A stretch of DNA of 64,000 bases. Source: Crocodylus rhombifer. Its lineage: Eukaryota; Chordata; Crocodylia; Crocodylidae. The stretch covers positions 265,795 to 329,794 of the forward strand of contig JAVSML010000991.1 of assembly GCA_038503035.1 (NCBI GenBank). The letters are read 5' to 3'. The stretch's first letter is position 1; each line of letters starts with the position of its first letter. The notes under the pieces are model-generated. The model worked only from the letters and a program-made list of their open reading frames with translations. It made no database searches and was not told where the DNA came from. The position numbers were made by a program, and so were the translations under genes. Below are positions 32,543 to 42,710 of this stretch, one piece after another.

Positions 32543-33072
32543 TTACATGAAGGTTCAGATTAAAAAACTCCAAAGCAGAACACCTTCATTAACCTGCATC
32601 TGCATGTACCAGGAGCAGGGCTTAGCAGATGAAGCCCAACCTTGCTTCCCAATGGGAGAAGGCAAAGGAAGCAGAGGGAGCTTGTTCTGGGGATTGCCCA
32701 GGCAGCACTGGAGAGTGGGGTGAGTGGCTTAGAGCCCTGCCCCCCTCCCCAAGGTGGGGGGACTCCAATCCATCCACCCAACCCCAGCACGCTGAGGAAT
32801 CCCCAGAACTGATTTATCCCTCCTGCCTTCTTCCCCTGTCATCTGGAGACAGAACAAGAGCAGCAAGAGTGGGGGTGGAATTAGGGGAAGAGACTGTAGA
32901 GATGCGGTCTCTCTCCTTTAATCAGCTCCCAATTAGAGCTTGATCCCCTACCCTTCTGACCTGACAGCTACCATTTGTTGTGTCAGCAATACATGAAGGT
33001 TCAAATTAAAATACTCCAAAGCAGAGTGCCTTCATTAACCTGTGTCTGCATGTACCAGGAGCAGGGCTTGGC
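32543..33072. repeat. Pair of 80 bp direct repeats bounding a 370 bp core
   Basis: An 80 bp stretch beginning TACATGAAGGTTCAGATT and ending ACCAGGAGCAGGGCTT occurs at 32543-32623 and again at 32992-33072 with only a handful of differences. The unit spacing is about 449 bp. The core is GC-richer (32630-32900). This could be a small retroelement with short LTR-like repeats, or a local tandem duplication of which one copy is partial. Confidence 0.7.
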
Positions 33073-33239
33073 TCCTGGTGCCAGATCCAACACATGGCAC
33101 TTCTGGGAGCTACACTTCTGTCTGTGCCTTAAGTTACACTGTTTTCTGTAAGTGGTGAAGTTTAGATCAGTAGCAAACAGAACACACATTCACCCTTTCT
33201 CAGGGGGAGGATACAAATCTTAGACTAGGTTTTGCCATT

Positions 33240-33600
33240 TTTAAACCAGCCTGTATGTGCCAAACTTCACTTCTGTTATGGGTATAGACAAGTTTCCAAT
33301 AACTTATACTGCTAAAAGTGTAGGGTGTCTTTACATGTGCTCAGGGGAGGAGGGGGGATACTTTAATTAGAGAGGCTCCAAAAGCCACTCTAATTAAAGA
33401 ATCTGTGCCTGTAGTGTCACATGTATTCAGCATCCTGCAATTCAAAATGGTGGTGGGGATGCTTTAACTGAAGCTTATTTGCAGGGATGCTGAATACATG
33501 TGATGTGTAGGCTACTGGAGCACACTAGTTAGTAGACTCAATTAATCAAGTCCGCTCCAGTCAAACACATGTATAATGTCTGTACCTGACCTAAATGCAA
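33240..33600. repeat. Foldback/MITE-like segment with nested inverted repeats
   Basis: A perfect 19 bp inverted repeat (TCACATGTATTCAGCATCC at 33417-33435 and its complement at 33485-33503) surrounds a 49 bp loop. A perfect 11 bp inverted repeat (TTTAATTAGAG at 33362-33372, complement at 33388-33398) lies next to it. Possible outer ends are GTGTCTTTACATGTG near 33325 and CACATGTATAATGTCTGTAC near 33567. This looks like a non-autonomous DNA transposon, but the true ends and target duplication are unclear. Confidence 0.55.
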
Positions 33601-35044
33601 ACAAGAAATACGATCTCTTACCATCAAAATGGAATGTATGGATATAATCAGAAAATAAGAAATACTTACTAGTCCAGAGCAGGTACTAGGAATTAAATTT
33701 AAACAGAAACCCTGCACTTTAGTCTGTGAACACATGAGCTCTTGCAAATTAAACAGGCTTGAGCCTGATCAGTACTAATACTAGAGAACAGGACATACTC
33801 CTTCCTCTCTAGAGCTTCAGGGCTTATACAGTTCCCAGGAAGAGAAGCTCCAACCCAGAAATTCACACCTTTAAAAAATTATTTATTCCTTTAACAAAAA
33901 GAACCCAGGAATAGTTTTACAAAAGAACGAGGTATGTTTTCATTAGATACTTTTATGTCATCAGCTAAAATTTATCTAAGAAAAGAGGATATAGAAGTGT
34001 TTAAGAAATAACAATTAATGCTTGCTTGCTGCCAACACTTTAACTTCTTTCCAAACAACAAAATGTGTTTTTAAAAGTTACCAAGAATAGGCAGACTGCA
34101 TTGAAGAAAGCATATATGTGATGATATTTTAAAAATAAAGACTTGAAACACTTTTGCATACTCCCTCCCAAAGGTACAGGTCACATCATGATAGGAACAC
34201 TATGTATATATTTTCGGACTTTTAAAATTAATTTCCAGAAGAATTTCTGCCAGCATAAATAGCCAACTGAACAACTGCAGTCTAAAAGGTATGATCTGAG
34301 AAACAGGGTCCTGGGAATCAAATTCAACTTTTTTGTGTCAAGCAAAATACAATTTCTATGGAAGTGGGTGCACATGCATATATAATTTATCAAATAAAAA
34401 CAGTGCCCTTGGAGACAAATGTTCATGAAACAAGAAAAAGCAGTTAAAAGCCTCAGATATACCAATAGGTTGAAAAGTAATAGTGGGGGAGGGGTTGGGC
34501 GGGTGGGGGAAGGGAAGAGAAATGGTGGTTTGGGCATGATAGAACTTTCTGGCCTTCCTTTTTCTCAGCACAGTTAAGTATTCAATGTATTACCAAATAG
34601 CAGAAGCCAGAACAATTTCAGGTATAATGAAGATCTCAAACAAAAGCCATAAAGGCAGCTTAACAAATTAAATGACACCACCATCTAGAACCTCAGGGAA
34701 AAGTAGTCAAAAAACTTACCTTCTCCTTCACTTATATTAACTTCAACTGTTATTTTTTGAAGTAAACAGCATTACTCCAGGTGTACATGATTATAAATAC
34801 ATGAGAACAGTATTTGTACAATTTTTTTTTAAACAAAACCTTTAAGTAAAATGGTCACAGGGTAGGAGGACACAAATGCAACTTCAGTGATGTTAGTGCT
34901 TTTATCTTGCATGCTATACTCTTTTTTGCTCTTGTAGTACATTGGGGCACCATGGTAGGCCATAACACCTCCTTGGGGGCTCTGCAACCATGTCCTGTTC
35001 TGCCCCTAGAGTGCTTTCCCTTGATGCTCACCATGCTTTGATGC
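33601..35044. other. AT-rich unassigned DNA
   Basis: No gene or repeat that I can support. An AAT trinucleotide stretch (about 35045-35060) marks the right boundary. Confidence 0.45.
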
Positions 35045-35956
35045 AATAATAATAATAAATAGGAGGCTGCCCAGAGGCCTGTGTGTGGCTCCAGTCCTTC
35101 TGGACCTGCACTGGCCTCTCTGGTCCCAGGCCTCTCACTAGGTCTCTCTATGACTTTGCCCCTTCAGGACACCTAAAGCTTTAAGGACTAATTGTGTGCT
35201 CCAAGCCCTGTGAGTATTATTGTAACATTGTTCATTTGCTGGGGCTTTGACCTCCTTGGTCTCCAAGTCTTGACTCTCACTAGGCCTTCTAGCCTGGGCC
35301 CACTGTATTGGACCTGTCTTTGAAGCACTAGCTCTGGTTTGTCTCTGCAAGGCTCTGGTCCCCTGTTCACCAGGCTCCAGGCCCTTGTGTGGCTGCACCT
35401 CTCTCAGGTGCTGGACCCCTGGACTCTTTCTGGCTCTGTGACTTCACTCTCCCTGCTCTAGGCTCAAAAGTTGCTTGAGCCTTTAGCCTGCCTTCAGCAT
35501 GGCTTAAGTAAATTGTGCATTCCACGGGCACTAATCGGACCTCCGAAAACCTCCCCTTACAGTCCCAACCCAAACCACCAGTATAAACACAAAATAAACA
35601 TGAAGGGAAAACAGCCTTCTTCCCCTTTAAGAGGGTAAACTTCTCCTATTCTCAGCTAGGATAGCCTCCCAGCCCTGGGCTACATCCTAGTGAGCTTCCC
35701 TAGCCTCACCAGGGATCCAGGTACAGCACTGCAGTCCTTCCAGGAGCCCTGCTGCTGGGAGCTTTTCACCGTGAGGCAGCCAGGGAGAAACTAGATTGCC
35801 AGCCCAAGACTCAGGCTTCTGTTCTCCTAGGGCCCTGCCCCCTCCTTGTCAGCACACTGCTTGGGCTGCCTGCAGGTGCCTGCTAATCAGCCTAATTGCC
35901 CCATTGCCCTGGTAACCTGCAGCTCTTGCACCTTCCTAGCCTGCAGTGCTCCTTCA
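35045..35956 (-). other. GC-rich segment, possibly LTR or other retroelement remnant
   Basis: This GC-richer block runs from an (AAT)n stretch to the tail of CR1-E. On the minus strand it contains CATGTTTATTTTGTGTTTAT followed by ACTGGTGGTTTGGG (about 35550-35610), of a kind I associate with LTR retroelements, and minus-strand open frames (35367-35573, 35138-35398) with no domain. I found no terminal repeats. Classification is a guess. Confidence 0.3.
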
Positions 35957-36037
35957 TAGCTTCATAGTTAGTAGGGTCAGAAGGGACCTGAGTAGATCAA
36001 GCCTGACCCCCTGCCATGGCAGGAAAGAGTACTGGGG

Positions 36038-36525
36038 TCAAATGACCCCAGCAAGGTGATTGTCAAGTCTTGTCTTAAAGACCCCCAGGGCAGGAGCCAG
36101 CACCACTTTGCTTGGAAGTTGATTCCAGATCCTAGCCACCCTGACAGTGAAGTAGTGCCTCCTGATGTCTAGTCTGAATTTACCCTTTGCCAGCTTGTGA
36201 CCGTTATTCCTAGTCACTCCTGGTAGTGCTTGGGGGAACAGGGACTCCTTCAATTCCTGCTGGTCCCCTCTGACTAGTTTGTAACAGGCCACTAGATTCC
36301 CCCTCAGCCTTATCTTATGGAGGCTGAACAGGTTCAGGACCTGTAGCCTGTCCTCGTAGGGCCTGCCCTGCTGTCCCCTGATCATGTGAGTAGCCCTCCT
36401 CTGGACACTCTTCATGTTGTCCACATCCCTCTTGAAGTGCGGTGCCCAGAACTGGACACAGTACTCCAGCTGCGGCCTGACCAGTGCCACATAAAGGGGG
36501 AATATCACCTCCCTGGACCTGCTTG
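36038..36525 (-). pseudogene. CR1-E ORF2 C-terminal end
   Basis: Past the LTR the same reading continues with SRSREVIFPLYVALVRPQLE, CVQFWAPHFKRDVDNMK, RRATHMIRGQQGRPYEDRLQ, LVACYKLVRGDQQELKESLF, GNLVACYK and KTRLDNHLAGVI before the stop near 36038. This is the C-terminal region of CR1 ORF2 and is uninterrupted over more than 160 codons, the best preserved part of the copy. Confidence 0.9.
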
Positions 36526-36526
36526 A

Positions 36527-36877
36527 TGTCAAAAATCAAAGTCTTTGATTTCGGATGCCAATGGCAAAAGGTCAGAGACAAAAGGTCAGAAGCTAACACA
36601 ACAAACTCTGTAATTGTAATTTATCCCTCTGTATTAACAGTGCTGCATATACACTTCCCTGTCTGTGCCTCATTTCTAATCACTTGAGTCTCCCATATAA
36701 GAAAGAGAAGCTAACCTTGAATTGTACATAACTCAAGGGCTGTGACATCAAGAAAGATACCGTAACCTGGTAACGAGATACCAAATTGGCTGGTTATAAA
36801 TCCCCCTCCTCGCGCCAAGCTGGTCGTGCCGACCCAGGCTCGCAAGTCAAGGGTGCACCGGTCATTGGGGCGTGACA
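36527..36877 (+). mobile_element. Solo LTR (351 bp) in CR1-E with perfect 5 bp duplication
   Basis: CR1-E is interrupted exactly here. CTTGA flanks both ends (36522-36526 and 36878-36882). The insert begins TGTCA and ends TGACA, a perfect 5 bp inverted repeat with the TG...CA ends of LTR elements. A TATA box (TTATAAA, 36794-36800) lies about 80 bp from the right end, favouring the plus orientation. I see no AATAAA after it. Only one LTR is present, so this is a solo LTR left by recombination. The 5 bp duplication is compatible with class III-type endogenous retroviruses or Gypsy-type elements; I cannot choose. Confidence 0.82.
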
Positions 36878-36882
36878 CTTGA

Positions 36883-38174
36883 GATGCATCTGTGGATGCA
36901 TGACAAGGTATGGTTGGGATTCCTGATTCCATCCCCACGCTGCCGGCCCATGTTCATCTTGGCATCTATGATGACTCCAAGATCCTTTTCTGCCTCTGCA
37001 CTGATAAGAAGGGAGTTCCCCAGCCTGTAGGTATGGTGTTGGTTCTTCCTCCCCAGGTGCATCATCTTGCAATTGTCAGTGTTGAATCCCATCCTATTCT
37101 CCTCTGCCCACCCTTGTAACCTGTCTAGGTCCAATTGTAGCCTATTCTTTCCTTCTAACATGCCCACATCCCCCCACATTTGAACAGGGTGCTTTTTACC
37201 CCCTCGTCCATGTCATTGATGAAGATGTTGAACAGTGCAGGCCAGAGGACCGAGCCCTGAGGAACCCCACTGCCCACATCCCTCCAGGTCGAAAACGACC
37301 CATCCACTACACTCTTTGGGTGCAGCCCTTCAGCCAGTTGGCGACCCATTTGACTGTGTAGGTGTCGACACCACAGTCCCCCAGTTTCTTAATGAGAACA
37401 GGGTGAGAAACAGTGTCGAAGGCCTTCCAAAAGTCCAGAAAGACTATGTCCACTGCTACCCCTGCATCTAAGGGTTTGGTGACCTGGTTGTAGAAGGCCA
37501 CCACGTTGGTCTGACAGGACTTGCCTCTAATGAACCCATGTTGGCTGCCTCTAAGCATAATCTGCCCTGCTGGCCCCTCATGGACATGTGCCAGAATAAT
37601 TCTCTTAAAAAGCTTGCCCAGGATTGAGGTAAGACTAACCAGCCTATAGTTCCCAGGGTCCTCCTTCCTCCCTTTTTTGAAAGTGGGAACCACATTGGCC
37701 CTCTTCCAGTCCTCTGGCACCACACCAGAGCACCATGAGTGCTCATAAAGCTGTGCCAGGGGTCCCGCAATGACCTCAGCTAATTCCCTCAGCACTCTGC
37801 GGTGGAGATTGTCTGGACCAGTTGATTTAAATACATCCAGTCCCTCCAGAAGTTCCCTGACTAGATCCTCCCTGACCCTTGGCCTAGGGCCCTCCCCTGG
37901 GGCCTGAGGTGGGCCTGGTGGGGGGTCTGATCTGTCCCTGCTCAGGAAAATGGAGGCAAAGAAGTCATTAAATAGGTTAGCTTTGTGATCTGGTGAATTT
38001 GACGACCACCTTTCCTACTGTGTCTTGCAGGGACCCCACATTACCCAGTACCTTCTTTTTGCCCTGTATGTATTTAAAAAAGGACTTCCTGTTGTCCTTG
38101 ATCTGGGAAGCTAGTCTCAGTTCCATCTCCGCCTTGGCCTTCCTGACTGCCCCCCTGCATCCCCGAGCAACCAC
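36883..38174 (-). pseudogene. CR1-E ORF2 reverse transcriptase, active site deleted
   Basis: Blocks in order on the minus strand are SFFKYIQGKKKVLGNVGSLQ, LRELAEVIAGPLAQLYEHSW, VVPEDWKRANVVPTFKKGRK, GNYRLVSLTSILGKL, GFIRGKSCQTNVVAFYNQV, DIVFLDFWKAFDTVSHPVL and [20 protein letters not shown]. After VKSTLFK the sequence jumps to CGGMW (about 37175-37190), so the FADD motif with its catalytic aspartates has been deleted. The frame then continues ENRMGFNTDNCKMMHLGRKN and stops at the LTR insertion point. Confidence 0.88.
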
Positions 38175-38233
38175 AGTATAATCCTCCCTGGTGATGGCTC
38201 CTCCCTTCCATTGGGTGTATGCCTCCCTTCTAG

Positions 38234-39300
38234 CTAGAAGACATTTCTGGATGCTTTTGGTGAGCCATGGGGGTTTTGTGCCCTCCTGCTCCCTTTGATC
38301 TGTGTTGGGATTACCTCTCTTTGGGCTTGGAGGATCATCTCCTTAAAGAGCAACCACTCTTCTTGGACATCTGGCTCCCCTCCCCTCCAGGACCTCAGTG
38401 CTTCCATGACTATTCTCCTTAGCTCATTGAAGTCTGCCCTCCTGAAATCTAGGGCTGCTGCCTTGCTGCATGCCTTTGCCACCTTGCGCTGGATGATGAA
38501 GTCCAGCAGGTGATGATTACTGTTGCCCAGGTGGTTGAGCACCCACAGCCCCCTTACCAGGTGGTCACCCATGGCCAGCACCAGGTCCAACAAGGTATCT
38601 CCCCTGGTGGGGTTGTGCACCTCCTGGGTTAGATGGAGGTCCTGCATTTGGGCTAGGAACTGGCTGATGTCTGGAAAGTTCCCAGCAGATGTCTGGAAAG
38701 TTCAGGTTACCCATGATGACCACGTTCTTTGACCTACCTCCGTGAGCTGACTTAAGAATTCCTGGTTTAGCTCTTCTCCTTAGTTGGGTGTCTGTAGTAG
38801 ACCTCCACCATTAAGTCTCTTTCCCTGTGACTTAATATCTTTCCTTGTATTCTAACCCAGAGCACTTCCGTGTGCCCCTCCTCTGACTTGGTGCTACCTG
38901 GTGAGGATTTGTATTCCTCCTTAATGTAGAGCGTCACACCCCCACCTTTCCTCCCTGTCCTGTCCCTCCTGTACAGCCTAAAGCCCTTGATATTCACCAC
39001 CCAGTCATGTGTTGGGTCGCACCATGTTTCAGTGAACCCCACTATGTCTGGGTTGGTGTCAGCTAGCAGGAGGGTAAGTTTCTCCTGCATGTTTCCCATA
39101 CTACAACCATTTGTGTAGAGGCATTTGAGGACTCCTGTGGATGTGTGCACTGGCCCCCTAATCACAGCATTGCCCTGGCCCCTGTTGCTTACCTGAGTAT
39201 ATGTTCCGCTCATTGGTCTAGTCTGGGCTGTACTTGTGAGTGCTGTTTGGTTTAGCGGTCCAAGGCTTCCTCCTCTCTTGTCTTCCCCTTCCCCTGACAA
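38234..39300 (-). pseudogene. CR1-E ORF2 endonuclease and linker, frameshifted
   Basis: From 39300 the minus-strand frame shows CLYTNGCSMGNMQEKLTLLL, DTNPDIVGFTETWCDPTHDW, GFRLYRRDRTGRKGGGVTLY and EVLWVRIQGK. This is the APE-type endonuclease with the TETW metal-binding block intact. The frame is lost near 38767. Another frame (38647-38234) continues QDLHLTQEVHNPTRGDTLLD, ALDFRRADFNELRRIVME and EEWLLFKEMILQAQ. The DFNH active-site block lies in the disrupted stretch in between (about 38650-38760), where the short string TCTGGAAAGTTCCCAGCAGATG is locally duplicated. Confidence 0.85.
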
Positions 39301-39309
39301 GCCTAGTTT

Positions 39310-39930
39310 AAAGCCTGCTGGAGGAGATCCACCAACCTAGAAGAGAATACATGCTTACCTTTAAGGGAAAGGTGGAACCCATCCCACCCAAGTATGTCTC
39401 TCGTTGTGATGTGCGGGTCATCAAGAAGGAAGCCAAAGCCCGCCTCAAGACACCATTCCTGAAGTTGGTCTCTGTGATGCATGTCTCATGCTGTCTTCCA
39501 CGTCCACTCACTGGTAGAACAGAAGAGAATACCACCTGTGCACCTATCTCCTTCAGCATGGCCCCAGAGCATGGTAGTCCGCCATCAGGTGATCAGGGCT
39601 TCTCATGGCTACATCTTTAGTACCCACATGGATTAGGACCATGGGGTAGTAATCAGTGGGCTGGATCATGGCCTGGATCATCCCCATCACATCATGCATG
39701 TTTGCCCCAGGTAGGCAGTTGACCTCATGTGTCTAGGGGTCCTGGCGACAGATGAGGCCCTCTGTACCTCTCAGGATGGAGTCGATGATGATCACTCGAT
39801 GCTTTCTCCTCCAGGACCGCTTAGCTCCTTCAGCCTGTTCGGAGCATGGAGAGTGTGGAGTTGCCTCTTCACTCTCTATTCTCCATGCTTCTTCACGGAG
39901 CTGCTTTTCCCTTAAAGGAACAAAGAGCAT
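39310..39930 (-). pseudogene. CR1-E ORF1 SGNH esterase-like domain, broken
   Basis: The minus strand reads KRSWRRKHRVIIIDSILRGT near 39760-39825, the esterase nucleophile block (GDSLLRG in other CR1 copies; here the Gly is Ile while Asp and Ser remain). It continues CLPGANMHDVMGMIQAMIQP, TDYYPMVLIHVGT and DVAMRSPDHLMADY. The HVGTND block, which holds a catalytic-pocket residue, has Asn replaced by Lys. Stops follow. Downstream, frames lead to the ORF2 start near 39300. Confidence 0.82.
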
Positions 39931-39955
39931 CAGGCTCTCTGTTGCAGTCTTCTAA

Positions 39956-41175
39956 AATATAAAACATAATTATCTTTCAGTGTTTTAATGGCCAGGGCTG
40001 CTTAGAACAGCCAACCTTCCTTGAACCAATGCAAGCACAGGATACAATTCAAATGTTTTCTGAGATGTAGTTATAACTTTTTATAACTTAGTCAACTGGA
40101 TAGCTGTAAACAGGCATCAAGTTTACATCAGCTTACATGTGCATTTTGTTGAACTTGCTTTTGTAGATGACTCAGACCTCTGTTTTCAAAAAAGTAAAGT
40201 ACAAAAAAGGCTTTTGCAAATATCTAGGGCATCACTCGCCTAGATTTGATATTACGGCTGAAGTGAGAAAGCTGTTCACAGATTCAAATACAAAGTGTTG
40301 TAGGTCTTGTTTTAAAAACATCACTTAGGCAATATATTGTAAACATATTTTGTTAGAAAGGAAAGGTAAGCAATTCCCCTATCTGAGTATTAAGTACACT
40401 TGCAAAGCAACATGCAGGAGTTATTGTAACCCACAAAAATCCTAGCAACAGTTAGAAGACGGATGTAGAAAGATGAGCCAAACAGTCAGCCTTGCTGCTG
40501 TGCAGCACATTAATTCTTCAGAAATTCCCTGAACCTACCAGGTGAAACCTTCATCTTTTATTAAAATGTATAAGCATCAGAGTTTTCCCATTCTTCATTT
40601 GTGCTTTATAACAGGAATAATATCCCAATTTAGAGCTTAAGCATTAATCCTAGAAAAATACATGGCTATGCACTAGTCTAAATATGTTATGCATTTAGAT
40701 AATTAAAACCTGGTGTTTACTAGTGAATGCTTATGACATGTAAGTCTACAAGTTGTGCCTTTAATGAAGTCTCAGCAAAATGGACATAGAGGCTGAATTA
40801 CCTTCATCTCCCCTCCAGACTAGAAGTAAGATCCACTGATAAAAAGCAAGCATAAGGGGGATGGCAAAGAGGTTTTTTTATGCTACATCTGTCCTGTGGT
40901 TAAATAAAATGCTCCAGGCCCTGGTGCTATAAATATACTTAAGAAGTAAAAAAAATTAGCAAAAGCAGCAAACAGCAAAGCAGGGAAGGAATAGTATAAC
41001 AGCACACCTAAAAGAGTTCCCTCAGAAAAGAAAGGTAACACAATAGCAAGCATTAGAATATAGAATCAAAATTCAAGAACCTTGATTTTAATTTTGCGTT
41101 GTCTCTATAAAGCACAATACAGAACAAGCAGTCATGAAAAACAAGGCACCTTTGCACTCTCCCAATTCTAATTTT
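39956..41175. other. AT-rich unassigned DNA
   Basis: No gene or repeat that I can support. Confidence 0.45.
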
Positions 41176-41210
41176 GTTGATTTGAATCACTGTCCCCAAT
41201 TCGATTCGGC

Positions 41211-42003
41211 TGATGATGTTCAATACCGATAAATGTAAGGTACTCCACCTTGTGTCGGGGGGGAACCCACAGCATACTTATAGGCTCGGCAGTGCTATGC
41301 TTGCTAGCACCATGGCTGAAAGAGACTTGGGGGTCATGATTGACCACAAGATGACCATGAGCCACCAGTGTGATGTTGCAGCTGGTAAAGCAAACAACAC
41401 TCTGGCTTGCATCTGTAGACGCTTCTCAAGTAAATCTCAGGATGTCCTCCTCCCACTGTACTCGGCCCTGGTGAGGCTGCAGCTAGAGTATTGCATCCAG
41501 TTTTGGGCTTCACAATTTGGGAAGGATGTGGAGAAGCTTGAGAGAGTCCAGAGGAGAGCCACACATATGATCAGAGGGCAAGAGAATAGGCCTTATGAAG
41601 AGAGGCTGAGAGCCATGGGACTCTTCAGCCTGGAAGAGCACAGGCTCAGGGGGGATCTGGTGGCTGCTTAAAGGTACATAAGGGGTGTACATCAGGACCT
41701 GGGAGAACGTCTGTTCATCAGAGCGCCCCAAGGAAAAACAAGGACCAATGGTTGTAAACTCCTCCAAGACCATTTTAGGCTGGACATGAGAAAACATTTC
41801 TTTACTGTCCGAGCCCCCAAGACCTGGAATAGACTCCCTCCAGAAGTGGTGCAGGCACCTACTCTGGACTCATTCAGGAAATGCTTGGATGTTTATCTTG
41901 CTGGGATCCTGTGACCCTCGCTGACTTCCTGCCCCTGGGGCAGGGGGCTGGACTTGATGATCTTCGAGGTCCCTTCCAGCCCTAACATCTATGAAATCTA
42001 TGA
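41211..42003 (+). mobile_element. CR1-F, 5'-truncated CR1 inside the hAT copy
   Basis: This CR1 begins in the C-terminal half of ORF2 and ends with a normal 3' UTR (cagggggctggacttgatga, gaggtcccttccagcccta) and ATGAAATCTATGAATC tail. hAT sequence lies on both sides, so this CR1 is the younger of the two. It is the same subfamily as CR1-A and CR1-D. Confidence 0.9.
41213..41911 (+). pseudogene. CR1-F ORF2 C-terminal fragment
   Basis: The frame reads MMFNTDKCKVLHLVSGGNPQ, YRLGSAMLASTMAERDLGVM, IDHKMTMSHQCDVAAGKANN, LACICRRFSSKSQDVLLPLY, LEYCIQFWASQFGKDVEKLE and LRAMGLFSLEEHRLRGDLVA, then a stop near 41671. In the same frame region the text continues RYIRGVHQDLGERLF, RAPQGKTRTNGCKLLQDHF, LDMRKHFFTVRAPKTW and LDVYLAGIL to about 41911. 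The single stop and the 5' truncation make it non-functional, but it is well preserved, suggesting a relatively young copy. Confidence 0.88.
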
Positions 42004-42187
42004 ATCCAAATCTGAAGATTCAATGCTGAATATGGAGAATCACCGACTTGACCATAGACACAGCTTTAAATGTTTTTTCTATGTACCTTGGGGTACCAGG
42101 CAGCTCATCAATGCTGTGATGCTAGGACAGATGGAGTGTCCCACAGAGGAGTGTGAGGCGGCCTCCCACGTGCTCGGTGGTGAACCC

Positions 42188-42222
42188 GGAAGTGGACCAG
42201 AAGTACTTCCAGTCCACTTCTA
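42188..42222. repeat. Near-perfect 32 bp palindrome, with a diverged second copy
   Basis: GAAGTGGACCAGAAGT is followed directly by ACTTCCAGTCCACTTC, a palindrome with one mismatched pair and no loop. A second, more diverged copy lies at about 42370-42404 (AGAAGTTAACCAGAAATAC, then TTCTGGTCCACTTCC). Both are inside the hAT family C copy. Palindromes of this kind can be transposase-binding or recombination sites or foldback insertions. Confidence 0.65.
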
Positions 42223-42710
42223 GGTCTTCTGGGGACTACACTGGGCCCCGCCCCCATGCCCTCCCAGCTCAGTGACTGGCTACAGGGTGACCCCGAATGC
42301 CCCCCCAGACCCAGGAAGCACCAATTGCCAAGTGGGAGGAGGACCCTCAGCGCCCTCCCTGGCAGACCCAGAAGTTAACCAGAAATACTTCTGGTCCACT
42401 TCCAGGTCTCCTGCTGAGCACACTGGGGAGCTGCCTGCACTCCTGTGGGATCCTCTATCTGCCCCAGCATCGCAGCATTTACAAGCCACCTTGTACCTCA
42501 AGGTACGTAGAAAAAACATTTAAAGCTGTGTCTATGTCTAAATCACCAAGTCTTTCCGAATCTCTCTGAATTGATTCAGAGGATTCTGATTCAATTCAGA
42601 GAGATTAAAGGGTGTCCTGATTTTATTAGGATTTGGAGATTCAGCCACTGAATCCAGCCGAATCTCTTTAGGAATTGAATCAGCAATCAAAGTTTCTCAC
42701 ATACCACCAA

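Larger units (their letters stand above)
35957..39955 (-). mobile_element. CR1-E, longest CR1 copy (ORF1 esterase to 3' tail)
   Basis: On the minus strand the element runs from the ORF1 esterase domain (about 39930) through ORF2 endonuclease and reverse transcriptase to a 3' UTR and tail at 35957 (plus strand TTCATAGCTTCATAGTTAG, AGGGTCAGAAGGGACCTGAG). Removing the LTR at 36527-36877, about 3.6 kb is present. Full-length CR1 elements are commonly longer at the 5' end, so the N-terminal part of ORF1 is probably missing. It is broken by frameshifts, by a deletion at the polymerase active site and by the LTR. Confidence 0.92.
41176..42710. mobile_element. hAT family C, copy 1, interrupted by a CR1
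   Basis: The left piece (41176-41210, GATTTGAATCACTGTCCCC then AATTCGATTCGGCTG) matches 56304-56340 of a complete copy. The right piece starts at about 42003 (AATCCAAATCTGAAGATTC) and ends near 42708 (GAATCAGCAATCAAAGTTTC), matching the 3' end of complete copies. Recurring AGATTCAG / GAATCTC strings are typical of this family's subterminal regions. The 5' terminus is not recognisable, so the copy is truncated or too decayed. No transposase is visible. A CR1 at 41211-42003 splits it. Confidence 0.65.

Noticed and set aside
41211..42003. Functional reverse transcriptase from the well-preserved CR1-F copy
   Set aside because: The copy is 5'-truncated, lacks the polymerase catalytic motif entirely and has a stop near 41671.
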